Of a DNA stretch of 64,000 nt, positions 26,777-35,463 are shown piece after piece; the stretch's first letter is position 1; every line of letters begins with the position of its first letter. A program made the translations under genes and the position numbers. Under the pieces are notes generated by a model, which was not told the origin of the DNA, ran no database searches, and saw only the letters and a list, made by a program, of their open reading frames with translations. Origin of the DNA: Phycisphaeraceae bacterium (GTDB lineage: Bacteria > Planctomycetota > Phycisphaerae > Phycisphaerales > Zrk34); the NCBI GenBank assembly GCA_028284925.1, contig JANQQT010000228.1, positions 22,370-86,369 of the forward strand. The letters run 5' to 3'.

Positions 26777-28636
26777 ATGAACAAGCTCTGGCAATTCGCC
26801 CTGCAGATGTTGCATTACAAGCGTCTGTTGTTCTTCGCCCTTCTCGGGGCGCTCTTCGATGCGGCCTGCGCCTTCGGTGGATTCGGTGCTCTCATCTGGA
26901 TGTTCAAGCAGGTACGCCACTTCGATCAGCCCATGCGCGAAACCATCCGCCAAAGCCTCCAGAACGACACCATCACATCAATTTACGCCAATGCTCCCGG
27001 GCTTGCGGATTACTTCCCACGCGACAACGTCGCGTGCTTCGCTGCCGTTATGGGCATCCTGCTCGGCGTAACTATCCTCGGCTCAATCGGACGATTCATA
27101 CACCAATACTTCTCCATCACCGTCGCGCTACGCGTCATCATGCGCGTAAGAAGAGATATCTACCACCGCCTCATCCACATGCCAATGGCAATCATCATCA
27201 ACGATGGCACTTCCGACAAATTGAGCCGCATTCTTGCCGATACCGCTCGACTTGCCCGCGCCTACACCTCACTCCTGGGCAAATACGTTCGTGACTTCTG
27301 CCAGGGTGTCGCCTTCCTCATCTGGGCTTTCATCATTGACTGGCAACTCTCCGCGACCTTTCTCATTGGTGTACCGGTTATCCTCATCTTCATACGTAAG
27401 TTCGGCAAGCATGTTCGCCGCGCCACGCGCCGTGCACTTCAGCAAACCGGGAAAATGGTCGGCGCCATTCAGGAAGCTTTGCAAGCCCTCCGAGTTGTCA
27501 AAGTGCACGGCGGAGAAGGCTACGAGAGACGACGATTCAATACCATCAACCGACGCGTTCTCGCGGAAGAAATGTCTGCCCGAACGGCTCGCGCACTCAC
27601 CAGCCCAATCGTTGAATCCATTGCTATTGCCGCCGTAATGGGCGTTGCGACCTTCGCCGTCTGGCTCGTCTACGAACATGGTAGAAACATCGATGATCTC
27701 GCTATGGTACTGATGGCGCTTGCCATCGCCGGTATGACCATGAAGCCCATCGGTAATCTCAATAACAACCTTCAGGAAGCCGCTGCCGCTGCCGATCGCA
27801 TCGACGAAATCCTCTCCATGCCTGTTGAGCCGTGCGCTCGCGGTCTGGGCGACTTCCGTGGCAAACGACTTGCTCTACATCAAAAGTTTGTTAAGTTCGA
27901 AAATGTCTTTTTTCAATATGACGGCACTGAAGAGCCGGCTCTTAGAGGCGTTAACCTTACTGTTCCCCACGGAAATGTTTGTGCTATCGTTGGCGGAAAT
28001 GGGTCCGGCAAGAGTACGCTCCTCAACCTTCTCCCACGCCTTTACGGTCCGACCAGCGGTCGCGTCCTTATTGACGGACAGGATATTGGCCTATGCTCTC
28101 TCCGTAGCGTCCGAAGGCAAATTGCAATGGTTACACAGGAAACGGTCCTTTTTGACGGTTCCATACGGGACAACATTGCATATGGCGCCCGCCATGCTAC
28201 CGTCGAAAAAGTCGAAGCTGCCGCCAAAAGAGCCTACGCCCACGAATTTATCTCGCAACTTGCCGATGGTTATGACGCCTTGGTAGGTGAGCGCGGCTCC
28301 CGTCTCAGCGGTGGCCAACGTCAACGTATCGCCATCGCGCGCGCCATACTTCACGAACCGGCAATTCTTATCCTTGATGAAGCGACCAGCCAGATCGACG
28401 CCGACTCGGAAGCGAAGATTAACGAAGCCCTCAGCCAGTTCGTACAGGATCGCACCACGTTTGTTATCGCTCACCGATTATCCACGGTCGTCAATGCCGA
28501 TACGATCGTCGTTCTTCACGATGGTCTCATCGAAGCTACCGGCAAACACAACGAACTCCTGGAAAATTGCGCTATCTACCAAACGCTCTGCCAAACCCAG
28601 CTACACAGTGCCGACACTAACCACGACAATAACTGA
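26777..28636 (+). CDS. ABC exporter, fused permease-ATPase (MsbA-like)
   Basis: 619 residues. The N-terminal ~340 residues hold six membrane helices with coupling-helix segments; the nucleotide-binding domain follows with Walker A GGNGSGKST (about 406-414), Q loop VTQETVLFDGSIRDNIAYG, signature LSGGQRQRIAIARAI, Walker B LILDEAT and switch His IAHRLST. The domain order is that of homodimeric type IV exporters such as MsbA, moving lipid A core or lipids. A periplasmic/loop insertion around residues 50-90 (QSLQNDTITSIYANAPGLADY) is longer than usual. Substrate inferred only. Confidence 0.92.
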   Translation: MNKLWQFALQMLHYKRLLFFALLGALFDAACAFGGFGALIWMFKQVRHFDQPMRETIRQSLQNDTITSIYANAPGLADYFPRDNVACFAAVMGILLGVTILGSIGRFIHQYFSITVALRVIMRVRRDIYHRLIHMPMAIIINDGTSDKLSRILADTARLARAYTSLLGKYVRDFCQGVAFLIWAFIIDWQLSATFLIGVPVILIFIRKFGKHVRRATRRALQQTGKMVGAIQEALQALRVVKVHGGEGYERRRFNTINRRVLAEEMSARTARALTSPIVESIAIAAVMGVATFAVWLVYEHGRNIDDLAMVLMALAIAGMTMKPIGNLNNNLQEAAAAADRIDEILSMPVEPCARGLGDFRGKRLALHQKFVKFENVFFQYDGTEEPALRGVNLTVPHGNVCAIVGGNGSGKSTLLNLLPRLYGPTSGRVLIDGQDIGLCSLRSVRRQIAMVTQETVLFDGSIRDNIAYGARHATVEKVEAAAKRAYAHEFISQLADGYDALVGERGSRLSGGQRQRIAIARAILHEPAILILDEATSQIDADSEAKINEALSQFVQDRTTFVIAHRLSTVVNADTIVVLHDGLIEATGKHNELLENCAIYQTLCQTQLHSADTNHDNN

Positions 28637-29468
28637 ACCTGAGTACACTCTCAAGCAAGTCCATCCTTTGTGCCTCGCGTACCCAAACGGTCAAACTTGT
28701 CCGTATGTGGTCTGTTTTCTCTCATATGACCAGACAGGCATTGGGCGTACTTCGGTAACCACGAAATTCCTAAACCTTTCCTGATGCGTCGCAAAAACTT
28801 CCGGGGGCGTAAAAAGGGCGTCTGGAGGGGACGACCAGACGCCCCAAGATGGCGTGAACGCCAAAAAAGCCAGCGCTCACGGAGGCAGGGATGGGCGCCC
28901 AAGGAGAGGCGCCCGGCCTGGCAAGCGTAAGGATTGACAACGAAAGGTACTTCTACTCGCCTGACCTGTGTTTTATACGATGTCTATCGGAAAAAGTTCT
29001 CGTTTGATGTCCCGATATGTCGATCTCTTTTTTCCCGCCGGCTTAACCCCTACTGGCGGTGTTCTTGCATCGTTTGCACGATTTGGCAGCAATCAGAGCA
29101 GAAAAGTGGAAAAAATGGCTAATTTGGTGAAAAAACTCGCACCAGACTTGCAATAGATGTAAAGCCTTGTAAAGTAAGAGGATATACTCTCAATTTGAGT
29201 TGAATTGCTATTCCAGCATACTAACGTGACAGAATATTTTCCCTTCCTGCGAAATTTAGGGGTATCGCTCGGCATCTTATCCATGTATATTAATAAAAGG
29301 GAAAATGCCGATTATAACGAACAGGGCCCTCCAATTCGGCGTTCAACCTCGCGATTTGAAGCAAAATCGCGATGATATACCTGCCCCAATGCTCGGATTT
29401 GGCACGGCTATTGCCAAAACAAATCCAATGCATAAACGTATAAACCATTGAAAGGAGGGGGGGAGGCT
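28637..29468. other. Long non-coding region upstream of the sigma factor
   Basis: About 830 bases without a credible protein gene. The first part holds three adjacent hairpins (see separate entry). Further on there is an AT-rich stretch and an inverted repeat CGCGATTT/AAATCGCG at 29350-29371. The promoter of the sigma factor gene must lie here; I see no convincing -35/-10 pair. Confidence 0.55.
28811..28926 (+). ncRNA. Candidate structured RNA (three hairpins)
   Basis: Three stems lie within about 110 bases: GGGCGTCTGG/CCAGACGCCC (28816-28844, 10 pairs, 9-base loop), GGCGT/ACGCC (28851-28862), and GGGCGCC/GGCGCCC (28893-28914) enclosed by GCCAG/CTGGC (28869-28922). No T run follows, so these are not simple terminators. 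The strand is unknown because the stems are symmetric; + is chosen as both neighbours run that way. I checked for SRP, RNase P and 6S cores by eye and found none. Confidence 0.4.
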
Positions 29469-29492
29469 ATGGTAGCCAACCTCCAGGAATAG
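29469..29492 (+). CDS. Seven-codon leader ORF before the sigma factor
   Basis: ATG at 29469 opens MVANLQE and stops with TAG at 29492, only 4 bases before the sigma-factor ATG. It has an excellent ribosome site, AAAGGAGG at 29451-29458. GGAGG in the G run just before the ATG can pair with CCTCC inside the ORF, and GGCT with AGCC, so the start can be folded away. The sigma gene's own ribosome site (AGGA) is within this ORF. Translational coupling or attenuation is inferred. Confidence 0.45.
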   Translation: MVANLQE

Positions 29493-29496
29493 AGCG

Positions 29497-30567
29497 ATGC
29501 GTAACACACTAGTCAAAGCAAACTCGGTCTTCGGTCGTCAACAGCAACGACGTGCCGTCGCCATGCAGCCTTCTTCCTCAAATCTTTCTAGGAGAGAACA
29601 GGAAACGCTAAAGGAGATCCTGCAGACAACCATGGACTACGTCGATGATCCCGCGTTTCCCAAATCCAACGCGCACAAGAAACTCTTCGATGAAGCCCCG
29701 GAAATTCCCAAGCCAAATACCAGTTGGTATCACCCCGTCATGGAGGATCTCAGCACGGACAGAAACCTCAAGACGGTCGTTAACGTCGTGCTTAACGCCA
29801 GGCAGGAACAGGCCCTTTTCCTCCAGTTCAATTACGCCCGATACCGCGTGGCTAAACTGCAGCAGAAAATCGGTGACAAACCCGTCTCGGATGAACAGGC
29901 CCGTGAGATTCTTGAATGGCACGCGCTTTCACAAAAACTGCGCGATCAGATCGCCCAATCAAACCTTGCCCTCGTCCTCGCTATGGCCAAGCGCGTGAGA
30001 CATAGCGAGATGGATTTTGCCGATCTCATCAGCGAAGGCAACATGGCTCTTCTTCGTGCCATCGATAAATTCAATGTCAGCCGTGGATTTAAATTCTCAA
30101 CCTACGCCTGTCGTGCAATCCTCAAGGCCTTCAGTCGGTCCGGTATGAAGCACAGCCAGTACCGCCAACTCTTTCCCACCGATTTCGATCCTGCCCTTGA
30201 ACGATCTGATTTCCAGCGGAAGAAGTTTGACTCGCATGAATCCGAATGCGCCGATGAAGTCATGCACATCGTCATGGATAACCGTGCTGAACTTACCGAT
30301 GTCGAACAACAGGTTATTCACCACCGATTTGCACTTAACCGTTCTGAAAACGATAGTTCCGTGCCTCTCACTCTTGAGCAGGTAGGCCAGATCGTCGGTC
30401 TCACCAAAGAACGCGTTCGGCAAATTCAGAACAAAGCCCTTGAGAAAATCAGAAAAACACTCGAAGGCGAGTACATCAATGGGCCGGCCAATGAGGAAGA
30501 GGTCGAAGAGACGACCACGGATCGAAAGGGCGAAAACACGCGTTCAACCAAACGCGCCCGTCGATAA
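29497..30567 (+). CDS. Sigma-70 family RNA polymerase sigma factor
   Basis: 356 residues. Region 2 is clear: LRDQIAQSNLALVLAMAKRV (2.1), DFADLISEGNMALLRAIDKFNVSRGFKFSTYACRAI in the 2.2-2.4 area. Region 4 follows with LTLEQVGQIVGLTKERVRQIQNKALEKIRKTL. Region 3 is replaced by a diverged linker, and about 120 N-terminal residues precede region 2 without region 1.1 likeness. The C-tail is charged (EEVEETTTDRKGENTRSTKRARR). It is a non-essential-type sigma rather than RpoD, of the planctomycete kind. Followed by a strong terminator at 30607-30640. Confidence 0.9.
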   Translation: MRNTLVKANSVFGRQQQRRAVAMQPSSSNLSRREQETLKEILQTTMDYVDDPAFPKSNAHKKLFDEAPEIPKPNTSWYHPVMEDLSTDRNLKTVVNVVLNARQEQALFLQFNYARYRVAKLQQKIGDKPVSDEQAREILEWHALSQKLRDQIAQSNLALVLAMAKRVRHSEMDFADLISEGNMALLRAIDKFNVSRGFKFSTYACRAILKAFSRSGMKHSQYRQLFPTDFDPALERSDFQRKKFDSHESECADEVMHIVMDNRAELTDVEQQVIHHRFALNRSENDSSVPLTLEQVGQIVGLTKERVRQIQNKALEKIRKTLEGEYINGPANEEEVEETTTDRKGENTRSTKRARR

Positions 30568-30606
30568 GTTCTGACCATTATCAGGTCAGTTAATCCAAAC
30601 TTTCCA

Positions 30607-30640
30607 AACTCCACCCTTCTTCGAGCGGTGGAGTTTTTTC
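30607..30640 (+). terminator. Rho-independent terminator of the sigma factor gene
   Basis: AACTCCACC pairs with GGTGGAGTT around an 11-base loop, followed by TTTTTC. It lies 40 bases after the sigma-factor stop. Confidence 0.85.
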
Positions 30641-30709
30641 ATGATCCACGCGGTTTCTGTATTGGTGTGCGATACATACATGGATTTGCCCATTCTTCGC
30701 TGTCTGTTT

Positions 30710-30836
30710 TTGACAATGTTTGCACACTCCGAATTCAAATTGAAAACACACTTTCCATCCGCTCAAATGCCTCCCCAGCATCAGGCGGGAAAAGTGATCA
30801 AAGTGCCGTGATCGATATGCCACGGCACTTTTTTTG
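30710..30836 (+). ncRNA. Possible small RNA ending in a strong terminator
   Basis: A second terminator (AAGTGCCGTG/CACGGCACTT, 30801-30830, then a run of seven T) lies 165 bases after the first, with no protein gene between. TTGACA at 30710-30715 could be a -35 box, but its -10 partner is weak. A transcript of roughly 90 bases is possible. The hairpin might instead act on the minus strand for the membrane-protein gene ending at 30918, though its T tail is poorer that way. Confidence 0.4.
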
Positions 30837-30917
30837 ATTCGTCAATGGGGTTGTTTCAGAACGCCCGCCAACCGCTTCTCTCCCTTTCTCATCGCCCTGA
30901 TCTTCAAGAAGTACCGA

Positions 30918-31748
30918 TCACGCCGCGACGGCCGTCTTGTCTCCGCCTCCTGATGCACCTTTCGGCTTCGATTTCTTCATGCCTCCCGCCTGTTGCTGAA
31001 TAATCAAGCCAATTACCGCCGGCACCATCACCAACAACGGAAGAATGAACGGTTTTTCGGTCAGATGGGTCGCGATACTCGATCGAATACTCTCAACTTG
31101 TAGCAGCAATGCCAATGCACCCAAAACCGTTAACACCGACCCGCTAAAACTGGTGAACACCACGACCGACAATTCAAACACAATAAAGCTCAGCAATCCG
31201 AAGAACATCAGACCCACCAGTGCCCCCACCCAGTGCATATCCGGGTTGATATCCGTCATCCCGCGCTTCGCGAGCGCAGACGCCAGGCCAACCCAGGCAT
31301 TCGCCCCGATAAACGCCCCAGCCAACCCGCCCGCTACAGCCACCGCATACTTCATCAACGGCCACGCCAATACCGCCATCAATACCCCCAAGCACGTACC
31401 CACAATCATCTCAGACTTCACCGATCCGCCGAGTTTATATCCGACCACCAACCCGGTCATCAATGCAATAATGATCACCATCCATCGATACAACTTAAAC
31501 CCCTGTAACAAACAAACCAGCCCAACTGCCACGAATACCGCAGCCAACACGGTTGGCAACTGCGACATACTCGATATCAATTCCTCCGGATGCGCCAACG
31601 CATCCATCCGGCCAAACATATTAGACACGGCCTCCGCCGTCGAATGCAGATCGCCACCCCCGCTACCTGATTGCGCCTGATTTGCGGCCTCGTTTGCCGC
31701 TCCAGCTTTTTCGGGTTGACCTGCCCGGGCAAGGATAAACGTCATCAT
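30918..31748 (-). CDS. Multi-helix membrane protein (DUF4203-like)
   Basis: 276 residues. A short N-terminal segment rich in Ala, Gly and Ser is followed by about seven to eight membrane helices (LPTVLAAVFVAVGLVCLLQ, YRWMVIIIALMTGLVVGYKLGG, and others) and a Lys/Gly-rich C-terminal tail. The glycine-rich helix pattern resembles the DUF4203/TMEM198 type, but I am not certain. It lies 150 bases downstream of another membrane-protein gene with similar helix texture, so the two may form one operon. No function assigned. Confidence 0.75.
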   Translation of the reverse strand: MMTFILARAGQPEKAGAANEAANQAQSGSGGGDLHSTAEAVSNMFGRMDALAHPEELISSMSQLPTVLAAVFVAVGLVCLLQGFKLYRWMVIIIALMTGLVVGYKLGGSVKSEMIVGTCLGVLMAVLAWPLMKYAVAVAGGLAGAFIGANAWVGLASALAKRGMTDINPDMHWVGALVGLMFFGLLSFIVFELSVVVFTSFSGSVLTVLGALALLLQVESIRSSIATHLTEKPFILPLLVMVPAVIGLIIQQQAGGMKKSKPKGASGGGDKTAVAA

Positions 31749-31898
31749 GGCCGTACTCCTCTTACGAGAGCCTCTTGCTTCCTTTCCTTAATCGCAAAAG
31801 CCAACTAAAACAGCCATTGCGACATCAACCGCAACTTAGCCGGTCTCTCCATGACGCAATATTGCAATTACGCGGACCTGTATCCTCAATGCGGCTTA

Positions 31899-32918
31899 CT
31901 ACTTATCGGTTGAACCTTTGCAAAACGTCCACTGCAACAATGTTCCGATAATCGTAAGTCCCAAGATCGCATACATGCCCCCACGAGGCGTGGTCGGCAG
32001 GATATCCCCCAGCAATTCAACCTTATCGCCAAGCTTGTTGACTCCCATGGACATCATCAAGACTCCCAACAAACTCGTGACCAGCGATGCCGCCAAATTC
32101 GGCAACAGCAACGCGATCACAAACGCCACCGCGGCTCCACCAATACAAACTGATCCCATGATCCACTTCTCGCCACTACTCAATCCTGCTCCCCCAACTG
32201 CACTGCCCTGATCTTCTTCGGCTTCAGTGCGATGTCCATCTCCGTCGCCGCCTTGGTCGTCATGCTTCGATTCCCCGTCGCCCCAAATGAATGAGTTTAA
32301 CGCACCCAAACTCTTTGATATGCCCTCATCCATCGCCCCAACCATATTTTTGATCTGGACCATATCTTCTTTCATTTTCGTTCTGTTCTCGCCATTCTTA
32401 TTCTCGTCTCTATCGCCTTCCTTCTGTTCGCCCTCTTCTTCCTTCTTAGGCTTGATCCGGGCATCCAGATACTGCTCATTCACATCCCGAATCGCCTCCT
32501 CCACATGAGGCAATATCGCCGGCGGTGTCTGCCCCTGCACAATCATCAGGATCCAGGGCGCCACAACTGCTGTAGCCACCGCCATCACCAACGCAATCCC
32601 GATCCGCCACAACATGAAAAACACTACGGCTGATAATATTGCCGCCGCTATCACATAAACTGTCGAACTCGTATCCGGCCAGTTGATTCGAACGATTGAC
32701 CATGCCGTTGTTGCTCCAACCGCCATTCCAAATACCGTAATCGCCGGACGTACCAGCTTTCGACCGAATAACCAAGCCATTAACCCCATCGATGCTAGAA
32801 AAAAAAGAAGTGCATCATACCACCACCAGGGTACAGTCAAATGCCTGTTATCAACCAAGAATTCGAAGTTGCCTTCCAACGTACTGCTCCCTTCACGCGC
32901 CCCGATTGACCATCGCAT
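31899..32918 (-). CDS. Membrane protein with highly charged central loop
   Basis: 339 residues. Four membrane helices at about 30-130 are followed by a very acidic and basic loop (KPKKEEEGEQKEGDRDENKNG, DGESKHDDQGGDGDG) of about 110 residues, then three more helices. The glycine-rich helices (ITVFGMAVGATTAWSIV) resemble those of the gene downstream. I do not recognise a named family. It diverges from pheA across 95 bases. Confidence 0.75.
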   Translation of the reverse strand: MRWSIGAREGSSTLEGNFEFLVDNRHLTVPWWWYDALLFFLASMGLMAWLFGRKLVRPAITVFGMAVGATTAWSIVRINWPDTSSTVYVIAAAILSAVVFFMLWRIGIALVMAVATAVVAPWILMIVQGQTPPAILPHVEEAIRDVNEQYLDARIKPKKEEEGEQKEGDRDENKNGENRTKMKEDMVQIKNMVGAMDEGISKSLGALNSFIWGDGESKHDDQGGDGDGHRTEAEEDQGSAVGGAGLSSGEKWIMGSVCIGGAAVAFVIALLLPNLAASLVTSLLGVLMMSMGVNKLGDKVELLGDILPTTPRGGMYAILGLTIIGTLLQWTFCKGSTDK

Positions 32919-33013
32919 TCCTACCCTTACAATAGCTGTTCATCGGGAAACCGATATCAGCATTGTAGTCCCTCCCAATCAATATCGACACAACAATTAC
33001 CGATGAGCCACAC

Positions 33014-34117
33014 ATGAAGCCCGCCGACAACGACAACCCAATACTTGCCGAATTACGACGCAGAATCGACGATATTGACCAGCAACTCGTCAGGCTACTT
33101 AATGAACGCGCAGAGATTGTCGTCGACGTCGGTAACCTCAAACGGACCGATAACTCCACGCCCATCTACGCCCCCGATCGCGAACAAATCGTCCTTCAAC
33201 AGATCAGGGAGTACAACAAAGGCCCTCTACCCGATTCCTGCCTCGAAGGAATCTGGCGTGAACTCATGTCCGGCTCCTTCGCCCTCGAACGCCCGCTTCG
33301 TATCGGTTTTCTTGGTCCGCTTGGTTCTTTCAGCCACCTCGCCGCAACCAGACAATTCGGTTCGTCCGTGGACTACACAGCTTTTGAGTCCATTCCCGGT
33401 GTATTCCACGGCGTCGAAACACGTCGCATCGACCTTGGTCTCGTTCCCGTCGAGAACACCATCGGCGGAGCCATACACGACACACTCGATACCTTCCTCC
33501 AGACTTCCGCCAGGGTTTGCGCTGAAATCCTAATTCCCATTCAGCACCACGTCCTTTCAAAATGCGCATCCGATGACGAGATAGAAAAAATCTACACCCG
33601 CCCTGAAGTCTTTGACCAGTGCCGCAAATGGCTTTCCGACCATGTCCGCAAAGCCGAACGCATGGCCGCCGCTTCAACTGCTCGTGCCGCCGAGGTCGCC
33701 GCATCAGATCCGGGGACTGCAGCCATCGGCTCTTCTCTTGCCGCCTCAATATACAACGTACCCATTCTCCACGAGAATATTGAAGATAACCCCAACAATA
33801 TCACACGCTTCTTCGTCATAGGTCACCAGGCCTCTCGTCCCAGTGGCGATGACAAAACCGCCATCCTCTTTACCACCGCACACAAGCCCGGAGCACTTGC
33901 CGAAGTCATCGATGCCTTCCGTGACAAAGGCGTCAACCTGACCCACATAGACAAGCGGCCTTCCCAACGCGTGAATTGGGAATACTGTTTCTTCATTGAT
34001 TGCGAAGGGCACTCCGAAGAGGAACACGTCGCCACCGCCATAGAGTCTGCCCGCAACCACTGTCTCCAACTTACCATCCTCGGCTCCTTCCCGCGAGCTA
34101 CCAACGTCCTGCTCTAG
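33014..34117 (+). CDS. pheA: Chorismate mutase-prephenate dehydratase (P-protein)
   Basis: 367 residues in three domains. Residues ~10-90 are an AroQ chorismate mutase (LAELRRRIDDIDQQLVRLLNERA), ~95-275 the prephenate dehydratase (FLGPLGSFSHLAA, PVENTIGGAIHDTLD, ITRFFVIG), and ~282-360 an ACT domain (HKPGALAEVIDAFRDKGVNLTHIDKRPS). The usual ESRP of the phenylalanine site reads DKRP. It makes phenylpyruvate for phenylalanine synthesis with feedback control. Start ATG 33014. Confidence 0.95.
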   Translation: MKPADNDNPILAELRRRIDDIDQQLVRLLNERAEIVVDVGNLKRTDNSTPIYAPDREQIVLQQIREYNKGPLPDSCLEGIWRELMSGSFALERPLRIGFLGPLGSFSHLAATRQFGSSVDYTAFESIPGVFHGVETRRIDLGLVPVENTIGGAIHDTLDTFLQTSARVCAEILIPIQHHVLSKCASDDEIEKIYTRPEVFDQCRKWLSDHVRKAERMAAASTARAAEVAASDPGTAAIGSSLAASIYNVPILHENIEDNPNNITRFFVIGHQASRPSGDDKTAILFTTAHKPGALAEVIDAFRDKGVNLTHIDKRPSQRVNWEYCFFIDCEGHSEEEHVATAIESARNHCLQLTILGSFPRATNVLL

Positions 34118-34190
34118 TCGCTATTCCCGTCCATTCCTCCGATTCTTCACCTCTTTAAACCCTGATCGCTCCTAATGTCGATGCTCTGGT

Positions 34191-35267
34191 ATGTCCCTCG
34201 AACATTCCCCGGCAAACTTGCGTAATAGACCGCCTGCCAAGCGTCATCTTTTGTCAATCACCAGGATCATCCATGTCCTTTGCGCCCTTGGTCTTCTTGC
34301 AGCTTGGGTTCTTTATCTCCTCGCAACTTTCTATCCACAATCGATCGATGCCTCCATTGAATCTGCTTCATACATCCATTTACGCTTGATGTGGATCGCC
34401 TACCTAGCCTTCTCACTCAAAGCTCATCTTGCCATCGGCGTCTCCATAGCGTTTCTTGGTTTCTTTGTTCTCAGAAAATGGTGGTGGCTCGCATGGTCCG
34501 CGATGCTCATCGCGTTTTCCGGTGTTCCCATTCTCATTTACCAGTATTCTTCCCAACCGCCTCCCCAGCTCGCCGAACCTACGCTCAAAGTCCTCTCGGT
34601 CAATGTTCTCGCCTACAACTATAAAATCACGCCGATCGCCGAAACCGTAAAAAGTATCGATCCAGACATTGTCGTTCTTCAGGAATTCAGCCCCCAGTGG
34701 AATAAATGGCTCCCCGGAGCCCTTCGCGCAACACACCCGCATCAGTTTCTCAATCCACGTGGTGGCGCGTGGGGCGCAGCCATCTTTTCCAAACACCCCT
34801 TCAAACAACAACAGGTCATTCCATTTTCCGAAGACCCCGGCATGGTTGTCCACCAGCGCATTGTTATCAGCTTTCACGACCAGGATATCGCCATACACAA
34901 CGTTCACCTTCTCAATCCCATGTCCCCCTTCGGCTTTAAGCAAAGTCGCCTCCACCTCGCCGAATTCCTCGGTCACATTCGTGCCGAGAAACTCCCTGCC
35001 GTCCTTGCCGGCGATTTCAACGCCGTACCCTCTTCCACGCCCATAAAGGAAATTCTTGCCCTCGGCTATCATTCGGCACATACCTTCACCCGGCCGAAAC
35101 CCTGGACCACTTGGACACCGACGCTCCCAGTCCCTCACGTCCCGGGGCTCATCTTGGACCACATACTCACCTCCAAAACACTCATTCCTACTAAATTGCA
35201 GGCCCACGATGCCATGGGCTCAGACCATCGTATGATCCTCGCCACCATAGGCTTTCCAAAACCCTGA
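34191..35267 (+). CDS. Membrane-anchored endonuclease/exonuclease/phosphatase-family protein
   Basis: 358 residues. Three membrane helices occupy about 25-125, then an EEP domain: KVLSVNVLAYN, DPDIVVLQEFS (metal Glu), HNVHLLNP, AGDFNAVPSS (Asp/Asn) and MGSDHRMILATIG (catalytic Asp-His). The plan is that of YafD-type proteins; the catalytic domain would face the periplasm. Substrates in the family range from nucleic acids to phospholipids and sugars; none can be chosen. Confidence 0.87.
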   Translation: MSLEHSPANLRNRPPAKRHLLSITRIIHVLCALGLLAAWVLYLLATFYPQSIDASIESASYIHLRLMWIAYLAFSLKAHLAIGVSIAFLGFFVLRKWWWLAWSAMLIAFSGVPILIYQYSSQPPPQLAEPTLKVLSVNVLAYNYKITPIAETVKSIDPDIVVLQEFSPQWNKWLPGALRATHPHQFLNPRGGAWGAAIFSKHPFKQQQVIPFSEDPGMVVHQRIVISFHDQDIAIHNVHLLNPMSPFGFKQSRLHLAEFLGHIRAEKLPAVLAGDFNAVPSSTPIKEILALGYHSAHTFTRPKPWTTWTPTLPVPHVPGLILDHILTSKTLIPTKLQAHDAMGSDHRMILATIGFPKP

Positions 35268-35463
35268 CAATCCCGGATATTCACCGATACATGGCTGATT
35301 TGCTCGCCAAACACTCTTCTAACCAAAAAAGTCTTGCATTTTTTCGAACCCTCCATTAAGATGACGTCTGGCGTTTCCTTTGCGCCCATATACCCGCTCC
35401 CACCTTGTTGCGGGTCGACGGAAAATTGAGAGATTTGATCATACTCCACGGAGTTATTAAAAA

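Noticed and set aside
31045..31680. 211-codon plus-strand ORF opposite a membrane-protein gene
   Set aside because: Thr/Asn/Pro-rich antisense shadow of transmembrane codons; the minus strand has the clear hydrophobic pattern.
34413..35207. 264-codon minus-strand ORF
   Set aside because: Opposite the EEP-family gene, whose catalytic motifs are all intact on the plus strand.
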